Below, piece by piece: positions 16,263-24,197 of a stretch of DNA of 38,646 bases. The stretch is from JBHHWH01 sp046756405. GTDB lineage: Bacteria > Actinomycetota > Acidimicrobiia > Spongiisociales > ZC4RG35. The position numbers and the translations under genes are program-made. The first letter of the stretch is position 1; the number at the start of each line of letters is the position of its first letter. Below the pieces are notes generated by a model. The model was not told the DNA's origin and ran no database searches. It saw only the letters and a list, made by a program, of their open reading frames with translations. The stretch spans positions 1-38,646 of the forward strand of contig JBHHWH010000013.1 of assembly GCA_046756405.1 (NCBI GenBank), read 5' to 3'.

Positions 16263-17210
16263 TTAGCGGCTCTCCAGGGCTTCGATCAGCTTCGGCAGCA
16301 CTTTGTGGACGTCACCCACCACGCCGAGGTCGGCGATGGAGAAGATGGGGGCATCGGGGTCCTTGTTGATGGCGATGATGGCTCCCGAGTCCTTCATACC
16401 CACCAGGTGCTGCATGGCTCCGGAGATGCCGCAGGCGATGTACACGTCGGGTTTGACGGTGACCCCGGTTTGGCCCACCTGTTTCGAGTAGGGGACCCAT
16501 CCGGCGTCGACGATCGCCCGGGTGGCCCCAGTGGCAGCTCCCAACAGCTTGGCCAGCTTCTCCACCTGTTCGAATCCTTCCGGTGAGCCGAGACCGCGCC
16601 CGCCCGAGACCACGATCTTGGCGTCGGTGAGCTGGGGGCCCTCCCGCTCCTCGACGTGGGACTCCACCACCTTGGCTTCGGCGGTGCCCACCTCGGGAAG
16701 TTCCAGGGTCTCAACCTGGGGTGCGCTGCCACCGGCGGGTGCGGCTTCGAAGGACTTGGGGCGTATCAACACGATGAGGGGGGAGCCGGTCATCTCGGCG
16801 GTGGCGTTCTTGGCGCCACCGAGGATCTCGTGGTCGGTCTGGACCTTGCCGTCTTCGAGTCGAACATCGGAGGCGTTGGAGAGCAAGCCCACGCCTAGCC
16901 GGGCGGCGAGCCGGCCGGCGATGTCCCGGTCGGTGTAGGCCTGACCGAAGAGGATCAGATCGGGAGAGTCGGCCCCGACTCGCTCCGCAAGCGCCGCGGC
17001 GACCGGTCCCGAGGGGAGCCGGTCTCCGGCGTCGGCGTGGAGGACCCGGGCCGCCCCGTACTCACCGAGGGTGGCGAAGGCAGCATCGGATGCGGCACCC
17101 AGGTAGATGGAGGTGACGTCACCGAGGTCGCGGGCCTTGGTGAGCAGCTCCAGGCCCAGCTCCGAGGGAGTGCCACCGGTGTCCTCGAGGAAAACCCATA
17201 CCGAGGCCAT
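16263..17210 (-). CDS. etfA: Electron transfer flavoprotein alpha subunit
   Basis: EtfA carries the FAD of the ETF heterodimer, which takes electrons from acyl-CoA and related dehydrogenases. The 315-residue product has the N-terminal ETF domain (MASVWVFLEDTGG onward) and the C-terminal FAD domain: VSGGRGLGSPEGF, then VDAGWVPYSKQVGQTG, and ACGISGAMQHLVGMKDSGAI with INKDPDAPIF, all standard FAD-contact segments. It begins one base after the etfB stop, so the two subunits are translated together. Nothing suggests a bifurcating type, but that would need alignment. Confidence 0.95.
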   Translation of the reverse strand: MASVWVFLEDTGGTPSELGLELLTKARDLGDVTSIYLGAASDAAFATLGEYGAARVLHADAGDRLPSGPVAAALAERVGADSPDLILFGQAYTDRDIAGRLAARLGVGLLSNASDVRLEDGKVQTDHEILGGAKNATAEMTGSPLIVLIRPKSFEAAPAGGSAPQVETLELPEVGTAEAKVVESHVEEREGPQLTDAKIVVSGGRGLGSPEGFEQVEKLAKLLGAATGATRAIVDAGWVPYSKQVGQTGVTVKPDVYIACGISGAMQHLVGMKDSGAIIAINKDPDAPIFSIADLGVVGDVHKVLPKLIEALESR

Positions 17211-17211
17211 C

Positions 17212-17970
17212 TCAGATCACCTTCCTCTCTTCGAGCAGGGCGACGATCTCCTGGTAGGCCTCGCCCTCGTCTTCGATCTTGCGTCCTCCGCCCCGCTCCG
17301 GAGCATCGACGATGGAGACCACCTGTTGGCTGGCCTGGGGCTCGACCCCGAGGTCGGCGGCGGTGAGGGTCTCCACCGGTTTCTTCTTGGCGTCCATGAT
17401 CCCCTTGAAGGTGGGGTAGCGGGGCTCAACTACTCCGGCCGTCACGGCGACCACGGCCGGCAGGGAAGCGGTAACGACGTCGTAGCCGTCGGCGGTCTGC
17501 TGATGAATCGTCACCGACCCGTCGCCGGTCTCCACCTTCGTGGCGTAGGTGAGAGCGGGGACTCCCAGCAGTTCGGCCACCATCTGGGGGACCACCCCGG
17601 TGTAGCCGTCGGTGGACTCGGTCCCGGTGATGACCAGGTCGAAGCCCTCCCTGGCGATGGCGGCGGCGAGGATGCGCGCCGTGGTGAGGGCATCGGAGCC
17701 GCGCAGGCTCTCATCGTCGACGATGACCGCCTTATCGGCGCCCATGGCCAGGGCCTGGCGGATTCCCTGGGCGCTGCCCGTGGGGCCCATGCTCACCAGG
17801 GTGACGGAGCCCTCGTTGGCCTGGGCGAGTTGTAGACCCATCTCCACCCCGTAACGGTCGGTGTCGTCGAGGATCTGGTCGGCGGGGCGGATCAGCCAGC
17901 CGGTTCCCTCCTCGAGCTCGTAGGGGGTTGCCGGGTCGGGGATCTGCTTGGCGCAGACGACCACCTTCAT
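17212..17970 (-). CDS. etfB: Electron transfer flavoprotein beta subunit
   Basis: EtfB is the AMP-binding partner of EtfA. The 252-residue product starts at an ATG with an AAAGGAG site ahead. It opens MKVVVCAKQIPDP, and has the family's D-x-Y-x-V/G-E region, ITGTESTDGYTGVVPQMVAELLG, and the C-terminal segment EPRYPTFKGIMDAKKKP, the signature region of ETF beta. It is the promoter-proximal gene of the etfB-etfA-fcs operon; an inverted repeat lies in the 66-base region upstream. A ferulate ligase with its own ETF implies an acyl-CoA dehydrogenase encoded elsewhere. Confidence 0.95.
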   Translation of the reverse strand: MKVVVCAKQIPDPATPYELEEGTGWLIRPADQILDDTDRYGVEMGLQLAQANEGSVTLVSMGPTGSAQGIRQALAMGADKAVIVDDESLRGSDALTTARILAAAIAREGFDLVITGTESTDGYTGVVPQMVAELLGVPALTYATKVETGDGSVTIHQQTADGYDVVTASLPAVVAVTAGVVEPRYPTFKGIMDAKKKPVETLTAADLGVEPQASQQVVSIVDAPERGGGRKIEDEGEAYQEIVALLEERKVI

Positions 17971-18024
17971 GCCGGGTTACTCCTTTGTTCTGGGGTGCGG
18001 CGATGGTAACGGTTCGAGGATGAA

Positions 18025-18040
18025 TTGAGTATTTGCTCAA
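18025..18040. promoter_or_regulatory. Inverted repeat upstream of etfB-etfA-fcs operon
   Basis: TTGAG at 18025-18029 pairs with CTCAA at 18036-18040 around a 6-base AT-rich spacer, and a further TTGAG follows at 18042-18046. The site lies 55-70 bases upstream of etfB, partly over the deoA stop codon, in the only AT-rich patch of the area. It has the size and symmetry of an operator for a dimeric repressor; which one is unknown. Confidence 0.4.
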
Positions 18041-19347
18041 ATTGAGGCGGCGTCGATCCGTTCCCGCACCAGCTCAGGCGGATCTGTGGGATCGTCGACG
18101 ATCTCCCAGGCTGTAGCGAGATGCTCCCGTTGCGCCTCCCAGCGGGCGGGATCGGAGTAGCGGACGGTGGCCAGAGCATCCCCCTGGTTGACCAGGTCGC
18201 CGATCTTGGCCTCGATGGTTATCCCGACGCCGGGATCGATGCTGTCCTCCTTGCGCTCTCTTCCTGCCCCCAGACGGGTGGCAGCGATGCCCACCGTGAG
18301 GGCGTCGCAGCGGGCCACATAACCGCTGGCCGGGGCAGTGATCGTCGCCTCGTAGGGGGCTAGGGGGAGCCGGTCGGGGTCGACCACCGCCTCGGGGTCA
18401 CCTCCGTGGGCCTTGACCACGTCGACGAACTTCCTCAGGGCAGCCCCGGTGTGGAGGGCCGCTACCAGCCTGTCCCGTCCCCCGTCGACCCCGCCCAGCT
18501 CCAACATGGCTTCGCCCAGGGTGAGGGTGAGCTCGGTGACGTCGCCTGGCCCTTCGCCGCGGAGCACCTCAATAGACTCGCGGACCTCGTTGGCGTTGCC
18601 CACTTCGCGGCCCAGGGGCTGATCCATTGAGGTGACGAGGGCCACCGTCTCTACTCCGTGGCCGATTCCGATTCCGACCATGGTCCGGGCCAGCTCCCGG
18701 GCGCGGTCCGGATCCGACATGAAGGCCCCTGATCCGGTTTTGACGTCCAGGACCAGTGCGTCGAGACCCTCGGCCAGCTTCTTCGACATGATCGAGCTGG
18801 CTATGAGCGGAATGGAGGGCACTGTGGCGGTGGCGTCGCGGAGGGCGTAGAGCTTTCGGTCGGCGGGCACCATGGTCTCGGACTGGCCGGCCAGGACGAG
18901 CCCGTTCTCGTAGAGGACCTCCCGAAACCGCTTCGGGGTGAGCTGGGTCCTGAAGCCGGGGATCGACTCCAGCTTGTCCAGTGTGCCGCCGGTGTGGCCC
19001 AAGCCCCTTCCTGACATCATCGGCACCGCAACTCCACAGGCCGCCACCAGGGGAGCGAGGGGGAGGGAGATCTTGTCTCCCACCCCCCCGGTGGAGTGCT
19101 TGTCCACCTTGGGTTTGGGAAGGTCGGAGAAGTCCAGGACTTCGCCGGAGTGGAGCATCGCCTCGGTCCAGGCCGCCAGTTCTTCGTCGTTCATCCCGTT
19201 GAGGAGAATGGCCATAGCCATGGCTGCCATCTGGTAATCGGGGACCGTGCCCTCGGTGTATGCGGCGATGAGCCAGCGGATCCCCTCCGCAGGGAGGACA
19301 CCTCCGTCGCGTTTGATGGCAATCAGATCTACGGCGGTAAAGGACAT
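18037..19347 (-). CDS. deoA: Thymidine/pyrimidine-nucleoside phosphorylase
   Basis: The enzyme cleaves thymidine or other pyrimidine nucleosides with phosphate, releasing the base and (deoxy)ribose-1-phosphate. From ATG 19347 the product is 436 residues. The family signature S-G-R-G-L-G-H-T-G-G-T-L-D-K-L-E is intact near residue 110, as is the phosphate-binding KHSTGGVGDKIS. The C-terminal region is the alpha/beta domain of type II nucleoside phosphorylases. It starts 10 bases after argC with no strong ribosome site, so it is probably carried on the arginine transcript. A TTG three codons earlier is an alternative start. Confidence 0.92.
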   Translation of the reverse strand: MSFTAVDLIAIKRDGGVLPAEGIRWLIAAYTEGTVPDYQMAAMAMAILLNGMNDEELAAWTEAMLHSGEVLDFSDLPKPKVDKHSTGGVGDKISLPLAPLVAACGVAVPMMSGRGLGHTGGTLDKLESIPGFRTQLTPKRFREVLYENGLVLAGQSETMVPADRKLYALRDATATVPSIPLIASSIMSKKLAEGLDALVLDVKTGSGAFMSDPDRARELARTMVGIGIGHGVETVALVTSMDQPLGREVGNANEVRESIEVLRGEGPGDVTELTLTLGEAMLELGGVDGGRDRLVAALHTGAALRKFVDVVKAHGGDPEAVVDPDRLPLAPYEATITAPASGYVARCDALTVGIAATRLGAGRERKEDSIDPGVGITIEAKIGDLVNQGDALATVRYSDPARWEAQREHLATAWEIVDDPTDPPELVRERIDAASI

Positions 19348-19357
19348 GGGCGTCAAG

Positions 19358-20293
19358 CTAAACGGCGGTGTCCGTTGTGCCCGCCAGTTCGGGAAGGCCC
19401 AGGGCCAGGTTCAGGTTTTGGAGGGCCTGGACTGCCGCCCCTTTGAGCAGGTTGTCCTCGACCCCCACCACCACCACGTTGCGCCCATCGTCGCTGACGC
19501 GCACTCCGCCCAGGATGACCCCCGTCAGCCCGGCGCCGTCCCGTAGCTCGGGGATTCCTCCGATGACCTCCACCAGGGGCTCGTCGATGTAGCGGCCGGC
19601 GAGGACCGTCCGGGCCTCGTCGGCGGTCATCGGGGAGTCCACCGGGATGTGGGCGGTGACGAGCAGCCCCCGGAAGGCGGGATGGACGTGGGGCATGAAC
19701 CGGACGGGGCGGCCCAGGAACCGGGTGGCCTCCCGCTCATGGTTGTGGCCCACCAGCTTGTAGGGCATCAGATTGTCGGTGAGGCGTTCTGGGTTGTTGC
19801 GGGGGGAAGGGGTGGTGCCAGCCCCCGAGTATCCGGAGACGCCGAAGACGGCGGGAACTCCGTCGAGACGATGGAGGAAGGGAGCTAAGGCGAGCTGCAT
19901 GACAGTGGCGTAGCACCCCGGGTTGGCGATCCGTCGGGCCCCGGCGATCTTGTCCCGGTTCAGTTCGGGGAGCCCGTAAACCCAGTCGTCGTCGAAGCGG
20001 TGATCGGCGGAGATGTCCACCACCACGGTTCCAGGGTCCAGGGCCTCCGTGTAGGGGCCACCTACACCGTCGGGGAGAGCGAGGAAGACCACGTCGAGGT
20101 CCAATCCTGCCACGGTCTCGGGATCGGGAGGAGACAAGGTGAGTCCGGAGATACCTGGTACGGGCTGTCCGGCCAGACTGCGGGAGGCGGCGAAGGCCAC
20201 CTCGACGCTGGGGTGGTTCGCCAGGAGCCGGAGCAGCTCGGCGCCGGTGTGGCCCCTGGCTCCCACCACACCCACCGAATAGGGATCAGACAT
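19358..20293 (-). CDS. argC: N-acetyl-gamma-glutamyl-phosphate reductase
   Basis: ArgC reduces N-acetylglutamyl phosphate to the semialdehyde with NADPH, the third step of arginine synthesis. I start it at the ATG at 20293 (MSDPYSVGVVGARGHTG), eight bases inside the upstream gene, rather than at a longer frame. The product is 311 residues. The N-terminal dinucleotide fold has G-V-V-G-A-R-G-H-T-G-A-E; the active-site cysteine lies in NPGCYATVMQLAL, and GVSGYSGAGTTPS and the HVHPAFRGLL segment complete the catalytic domain. Gene order argF'-NAGS/K-argC is seen in other acetylornithine-carbamoyltransferase organisms. Confidence 0.94.
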   Translation of the reverse strand: MSDPYSVGVVGARGHTGAELLRLLANHPSVEVAFAASRSLAGQPVPGISGLTLSPPDPETVAGLDLDVVFLALPDGVGGPYTEALDPGTVVVDISADHRFDDDWVYGLPELNRDKIAGARRIANPGCYATVMQLALAPFLHRLDGVPAVFGVSGYSGAGTTPSPRNNPERLTDNLMPYKLVGHNHEREATRFLGRPVRFMPHVHPAFRGLLVTAHIPVDSPMTADEARTVLAGRYIDEPLVEVIGGIPELRDGAGLTGVILGGVRVSDDGRNVVVVGVEDNLLKGAAVQALQNLNLALGLPELAGTTDTAV

Positions 20294-21611
20294 CGTTTCC
20301 CTCGAAGTCGGCAGGGAGGGAAGCAAGCCGGTCTATTACCCGCCCGATCCGGTCGAAGTCGGACTCGCCGATCCAGAAGATGGTCCACGGCCCCCTCTTC
20401 ACCGAGCCTTCCGCCTCACGGTGGTAGAAGGCGTTGAAGCTGTTGTCGATCCTCGAGCGCCAGAAGAGAGTGGAGAAATCGCCGATCAGGTGGTCCCACA
20501 GGGTTCGGGCCAGCCCCTCACCGCGAGCACTCTCGTGGATGGCGAACTTGTCCAGGTAGGCGACGCCGTCCCGGGTGGTCACCAGGGCCACGGCACGGTG
20601 ACTCTCGGAGACGAAGGCGGCGGTGAGGTCCAGGTCTTCCCACCATCCTGTTCGGAGATTCATGGCGAAGGACTCCTTGAGGAGTTGGATCGTCTTACCC
20701 CGGTCAAGGGCCGACTTTTCGGTCAGTTTGAGGATGCGCTCCCCTTTGCGCACCAGGGTCCCGGCTCCACTGTGGGTGAACAGCTCCCGAGCCAGGGCAG
20801 AGGGAGAAGTTATGGAGACCGAAGCCTCGGGGGGAAGGTCGTCGAGGAGGGCCTTGATCTCGGCGAGCTTGAGTCTCATCCCAGAGTGGACCCAGTCCTG
20901 GGTCATAAGGTGGTCGTAGTCGGTCGCCAGGTTGATAGATTCGATGATCTCCCCGTCTTCCCCACGGAGGCCCCCGGCGTCCACCAGGAAGACGATCTTC
21001 ATCGGCTGGACGGCGTGAACCAGGAGACGGGTGGCAGCGTCGGCGTTCATGTTCACCAGCTGGCCTCCAGTGGCGACGCCGAGGCAGGTGAGGATGGGGA
21101 TCGCTCCTGAGCGGACGATGGAGCGAAGCAGGTCGAGGTGCACCTCGGTGGGCTCCCCTACGAGGCCGTACTTTCCTTCATCGAGGATGCGGGCGTCGAA
21201 GGCTCCCTGGGTGAGGCCATGGGCGGCCACGTCCTGGGATCTGATGGCTTCTACCAGCTCAATGTTGAGGTTGGTGAAGGCCTCCCGGGCGGCGTCGAGG
21301 ACCTCAGGGGTGGTGACCCGCAGTCCGTCGATCTTGGTGGTCTCGATACCGCGTTGCCGCAGCTCCTCGTCGAGCTGAGGGCCGCCGCCGTGGATGACGA
21401 TCGGGGTGAGGCCCACCGTGTGGAGGAAGGCCAGGGAGGCAGCGGTCTCCTCGAGCTGGTCGCGGAGGATGGCACCGCCGATCTTGATCACCGCGAAGCG
21501 GCTCTTGTCCACCTGGGAGAACCGCTGTAGATAGGTGCGGATCTCCCGTCCGTCGCTCATCGTGGAGAGGAGCTGGACGATGGTCTGGCGGACTTCGCGT
21601 CGGGCAGGCAT
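20286..21611 (-). CDS. argB: Bifunctional N-acetylglutamate synthase/kinase (NAGS/K)
   Basis: One chain that acetylates glutamate and then phosphorylates the product, the first two steps of arginine synthesis. The 441 residues comprise an amino-acid kinase domain (about 35-290) and a C-terminal vertebrate-type NAGS acetyltransferase domain (about 295-441). Kinase landmarks are VIKIGGAILRD, VIHGGGPQLDEEL, the NMNADAATRLL segment and FLVDAGGL. The acetyltransferase half includes YLDKFAIHESARGEGLARTL and FWRSRIDNSFNAFYHREAEG, close to the W-R-x-R-x-x-N-x-F-N-x-W/F-Y core of this domain. This architecture is known from Xanthomonas-type bacteria and differs from the separate ArgJ/ArgB of most actinobacteria. 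It starts 2 bases after the carbamoyltransferase stop. Confidence 0.92.
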   Translation of the reverse strand: MPARREVRQTIVQLLSTMSDGREIRTYLQRFSQVDKSRFAVIKIGGAILRDQLEETAASLAFLHTVGLTPIVIHGGGPQLDEELRQRGIETTKIDGLRVTTPEVLDAAREAFTNLNIELVEAIRSQDVAAHGLTQGAFDARILDEGKYGLVGEPTEVHLDLLRSIVRSGAIPILTCLGVATGGQLVNMNADAATRLLVHAVQPMKIVFLVDAGGLRGEDGEIIESINLATDYDHLMTQDWVHSGMRLKLAEIKALLDDLPPEASVSITSPSALARELFTHSGAGTLVRKGERILKLTEKSALDRGKTIQLLKESFAMNLRTGWWEDLDLTAAFVSESHRAVALVTTRDGVAYLDKFAIHESARGEGLARTLWDHLIGDFSTLFWRSRIDNSFNAFYHREAEGSVKRGPWTIFWIGESDFDRIGRVIDRLASLPADFEGNDV

Positions 21612-21613
21612 TC

Positions 21614-22630
21614 CTAGCTCCGGACCAGGGACTGCATGATCGCCTTCTGGACGTGGAGGCGGTTCTCCGCCTCGTCGTAGGCGACACAGGAGGGGGAATC
21701 GAAGACCTCATCGGTCATGATCACGTTGCGTCGCATCGGCAGGCAATGGCTGACCAGGGCGTTGGCGGTGAGGGCCATCTTCTCGGAGTCGACGATGAAA
21801 TGCCGGTACCGGTCACGGATGGGCTCTTCTTCCTCCCAGCGGCCGAAGAAGGGGAGGGCTCCCCAACTCTTGGCGTAGACCACCTCGGCGCCCGAATAAG
21901 CCTCTTCGATGTCGTGGGTGACGGTGACCGAGCGGCCCTGTGCCTCGGCGTCGGCGGTGGCGATGTCCATGTAGCGGGGGTCGAGGACGTACTCCTCGGT
22001 GGGACAGAGGAGGGTCACCTCCATGCCGAACTTGGCGGCGATCAGCAGCGCAGAATTGGCGACGGCGGTGTTGAGAGGCTTGGGGTGGTAGCTCCAGGTG
22101 AGCAGGAACTTCTTCCCATCGAGGTCACCGAGCCGTTCTTCGAGGGTCATCACATGGGCCAGCTCCTGGCAGGGGTGGGTGATCGTCTCCATGTTGATCA
22201 CCGGCACGTCGGCGTAGCGAGCGAAGGCGTTGAGGATCAGGTCCTTGCGGTCCTCCTCCCAGTCCTGGAACTTGGGGAAGGCGCGGATGCCGATCAGGTC
22301 GCAGTAGCGGGAGAGCACCTTGGCAGCCTCTTTGGCGTGTTCCTCGGCGTCGCCCATCATCACGACACCCTCATCGAACTCCAGGGGCCACATGCCACCG
22401 GACGGGGAGAGGACGACGGCATGGCCGCCGAGTTGGCGGGCGCCGATGTCGAAGGAGGTGCGGGTGCGTAGGGAGTTGTTGAGGAAGAGGAGGGCGATCG
22501 TCTTGCCCTCGAGGGCGTCACCGTAGGGCGAGGCCTTGAAGGCTCGGGCCTCGTCGATCAGCGCCTGGAGCTCATCTCGCGTGTAGTCGTAGGTGTTGAG
22601 GAAGTGCCTGATCGGGGTGAGTTTAAGCAA
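21614..22630 (-). CDS. argF': N-acetylornithine carbamoyltransferase (ArgF')
   Basis: The enzyme transfers a carbamoyl group to N-acetylornithine, giving acetylcitrulline. The TTG at 22630 gives 338 residues beginning MLKLTPIRHFLNT, in line with known members; an upstream GTG would start inside a hairpin. Carbamoyl-phosphate residues are in FLNNSLRTRTSF and HPCQELAH, and the C-terminal SHCLPMRR is present. The long insert NMETITHPC, the WPLEF loop and Glu96 in MGDAEEH correspond to the Trp77 and Glu92 that select acetylornithine over succinylornithine. Ile304 (RRNVIMTD) stands where Xanthomonas has a carboxylated lysine (Lys302). First gene of the arginine operon. Confidence 0.92.
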   Translation of the reverse strand: MLKLTPIRHFLNTYDYTRDELQALIDEARAFKASPYGDALEGKTIALLFLNNSLRTRTSFDIGARQLGGHAVVLSPSGGMWPLEFDEGVVMMGDAEEHAKEAAKVLSRYCDLIGIRAFPKFQDWEEDRKDLILNAFARYADVPVINMETITHPCQELAHVMTLEERLGDLDGKKFLLTWSYHPKPLNTAVANSALLIAAKFGMEVTLLCPTEEYVLDPRYMDIATADAEAQGRSVTVTHDIEEAYSGAEVVYAKSWGALPFFGRWEEEEPIRDRYRHFIVDSEKMALTANALVSHCLPMRRNVIMTDEVFDSPSCVAYDEAENRLHVQKAIMQSLVRS

Positions 22631-22675
22631 GCGTGTGCAGGAGAGCCGCCACCGGCGGCTCTCCTGCACACGCTT
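22629..22675. terminator. Perfect 22-bp inverted repeat at the head of the arginine operon
   Basis: Bases 22629-22650 are exactly complementary to 22654-22675, leaving a 3-base loop (ACC): one of the longest perfect stems in the window. It starts 9 bases beyond the stop of the SIMPL gene and ends on the first two bases of the ArgF' TTG start codon. Only a short TTT follows on one side, so a standard intrinsic terminator is not clear. It may terminate the SIMPL transcript, act as an attenuator of the operon, or shield the ArgF' start. No ribosome site is exposed in front of the TTG. Confidence 0.6.
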
Positions 22676-22683
22676 TGAGGGGT

Positions 22684-23448
22684 CTACCCGCCGAGGGCGA
22701 AGTGGACCTGGAGGCTGATGGTGACGGTGGACGTGCCTGGCTCTATCGGAGTGCTGGTGACACGGGTGGCGGCGTAGTCACCCTCCTCGAAGAAGACCGG
22801 AGTGGGTGGACGGCTCACCGTCTCCGTTATGGAGATGACCGGGCCCAGCGGCTGGCCGCTCAGCTCTGCGAGCTGCTGCGCCTTGGCCAGGGCGTCGTTC
22901 CAGGCGGCTTCCCGAGCCGCAGCCACCAGGTCGGCGTCATCTTCGATATCGAAACGGAGCCCGTTGACCCGGGCGTCGTTGCCCGCGGTCGCCACGGCAG
23001 CGTCGATCAGATCACCGGCGCTGTCGAGGTCGCGGATCTTGACCCGGACCGTGTTGTTGACCCGATAGCCGACGAGACGCTCTGAGTTGTTTCGGTAGTC
23101 GTATTCGGGGTAGATGGAGTAGTTGGCGGTGGTGATGTCCCTCTCGTCGACCCCCTGGTCCTTCAGAACATTGATGAGAGCGTCGGCCTTGTTCGCGGCC
23201 TCGGCCACGGCGTCGGCGACCGTCTTACCGAGCACAGACACCCCGATGTCCACCGACAGCGTGTCGGGGGTGCCGGTGACTTCGCCGGTGCCGGAGACCG
23301 AGATCCCCGACTGGTTGGCCCCCGGGTTGTTGACGGTGATGTTGGGCTGGGCCGCAAGTGGCGGGTTGCTCCCCACAGCGGTTTCCGCGGCGCAGGCCGA
23401 AAGTGTCAGTCCGGCTATTGCTATCAGAGCGATCATCGAACGGCGCAT
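22684..23448 (-). CDS. SIMPL-domain (DUF541) lipoprotein
   Basis: The 254-residue protein has a signal peptide with a lipobox, LSAC, so Cys19 would be lipidated and the rest held outside the membrane. The body from about residue 45 is the SIMPL/DUF541 fold: ISVSGTGEVTGTPDTLSVDI, a DVRDITTANYSIYPEYDY-like region and a LAKAQQLAELSGQPLGPVISI segment near the end. Function is not settled; relatives are secreted oligomeric proteins, sometimes called Kda or BP26-like. A strong AGGAGG precedes the ATG. It may lie in the same transcript as the downstream arginine genes, but the hairpin between them argues against it. Confidence 0.88.
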   Translation of the reverse strand: MRRSMIALIAIAGLTLSACAAETAVGSNPPLAAQPNITVNNPGANQSGISVSGTGEVTGTPDTLSVDIGVSVLGKTVADAVAEAANKADALINVLKDQGVDERDITTANYSIYPEYDYRNNSERLVGYRVNNTVRVKIRDLDSAGDLIDAAVATAGNDARVNGLRFDIEDDADLVAAAREAAWNDALAKAQQLAELSGQPLGPVISITETVSRPPTPVFFEEGDYAATRVTSTPIEPGTSTVTISLQVHFALGG

Positions 23449-23507
23449 TGGTGTCCTCCTTAGAAGTTGTCGCCGTTTGGACGCCGGGAGAGGTGAAGCG
23501 GTTCCCG

Positions 23508-24197
23508 CTACGAGTTGCCTGGGGTTCCCCCAACCTCGTAGTTGCGGAGAAACGTTAGGACCGCGGCCACCCTGCGATGCTGCTCGCCGTCGTCGGGGCT
23601 GAGGGCGAGTTTGGCGAAGATGGAGTTGATGTGCTTCTCCACCGCCGACTGGGAGACGAACAGCGCCTCGGAGATGGCTGCGTTGGATTTCCCCTGGGCC
23701 ATTTCAGCGAGGACCTCTCGCTCCCTCTTGGTGAGGGTGTCGAGCAGCGAGCCGGCGAGCTGCTGCCTTCGTGCCAGAAGCCCCTCCACCACCAGCGGAT
23801 CGATCACTGATCCGCCCCTGATCACCTCGCGCAGGGCTCGAAGCAGCTCGCCCAACTCACCTATGCGGTCCTTCAACAGGTAGGCGAAACCGGAGGTGCC
23901 TTCCCGGAACAGCTCGAAGGCATACAGCGAGTTCACATACTGGGAGAGGACCACCACCCCCATCTCAGGATGCCGCGAACGGATCTCGTGAGCTGCCTCG
24001 ATGCCTTCGGTCTGGTGATCTGGAGGCATGCGAATGTCGGTGACCACCGCGTCGGGGAGAAGCTGATCTACCGCTTCGAGAAGCGAGGAGAAGTCTTCCA
24101 CCGCGGCCACCACCTCTGCCTCCCCGCTGGACTCGAGCAGCCTCCGTGTTCCCTCCCGAACCAGGTAGTGGTCTTCGGCGATGACGACCCTCATCAT
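23508..24197 (-). CDS. NarL/LuxR-type response regulator
   Basis: A 229-residue transcription factor. The receiver domain has the acidic pair Glu8-Asp9, phosphoacceptor Asp54 in VVTDIRMPPD, Ser/Thr near VVVLSQYV and the Lys of FAYLLKDR. The C-terminal LuxR helix-turn-helix reads LTKREREVLAEMAQGKSNAA, then ISEALFVSQSAVEKHINSIF. It overlaps the histidine kinase by 4 bases. Its targets may include itself or the divergent membrane/ABC genes at 26349-29936. Confidence 0.94.
   Translation of the reverse strand: MMRVVIAEDHYLVREGTRRLLESSGEAEVVAAVEDFSSLLEAVDQLLPDAVVTDIRMPPDHQTEGIEAAHEIRSRHPEMGVVVLSQYVNSLYAFELFREGTSGFAYLLKDRIGELGELLRALREVIRGGSVIDPLVVEGLLARRQQLAGSLLDTLTKREREVLAEMAQGKSNAAISEALFVSQSAVEKHINSIFAKLALSPDDGEQHRRVAAVLTFLRNYEVGGTPGNS

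Noticed and set aside
20294..20326. Longer argC start
   Set aside because: A non-ATG start upstream would extend into the NAGS/K frame; the ATG at 20293 fits family N-termini (dinucleotide fold at once).
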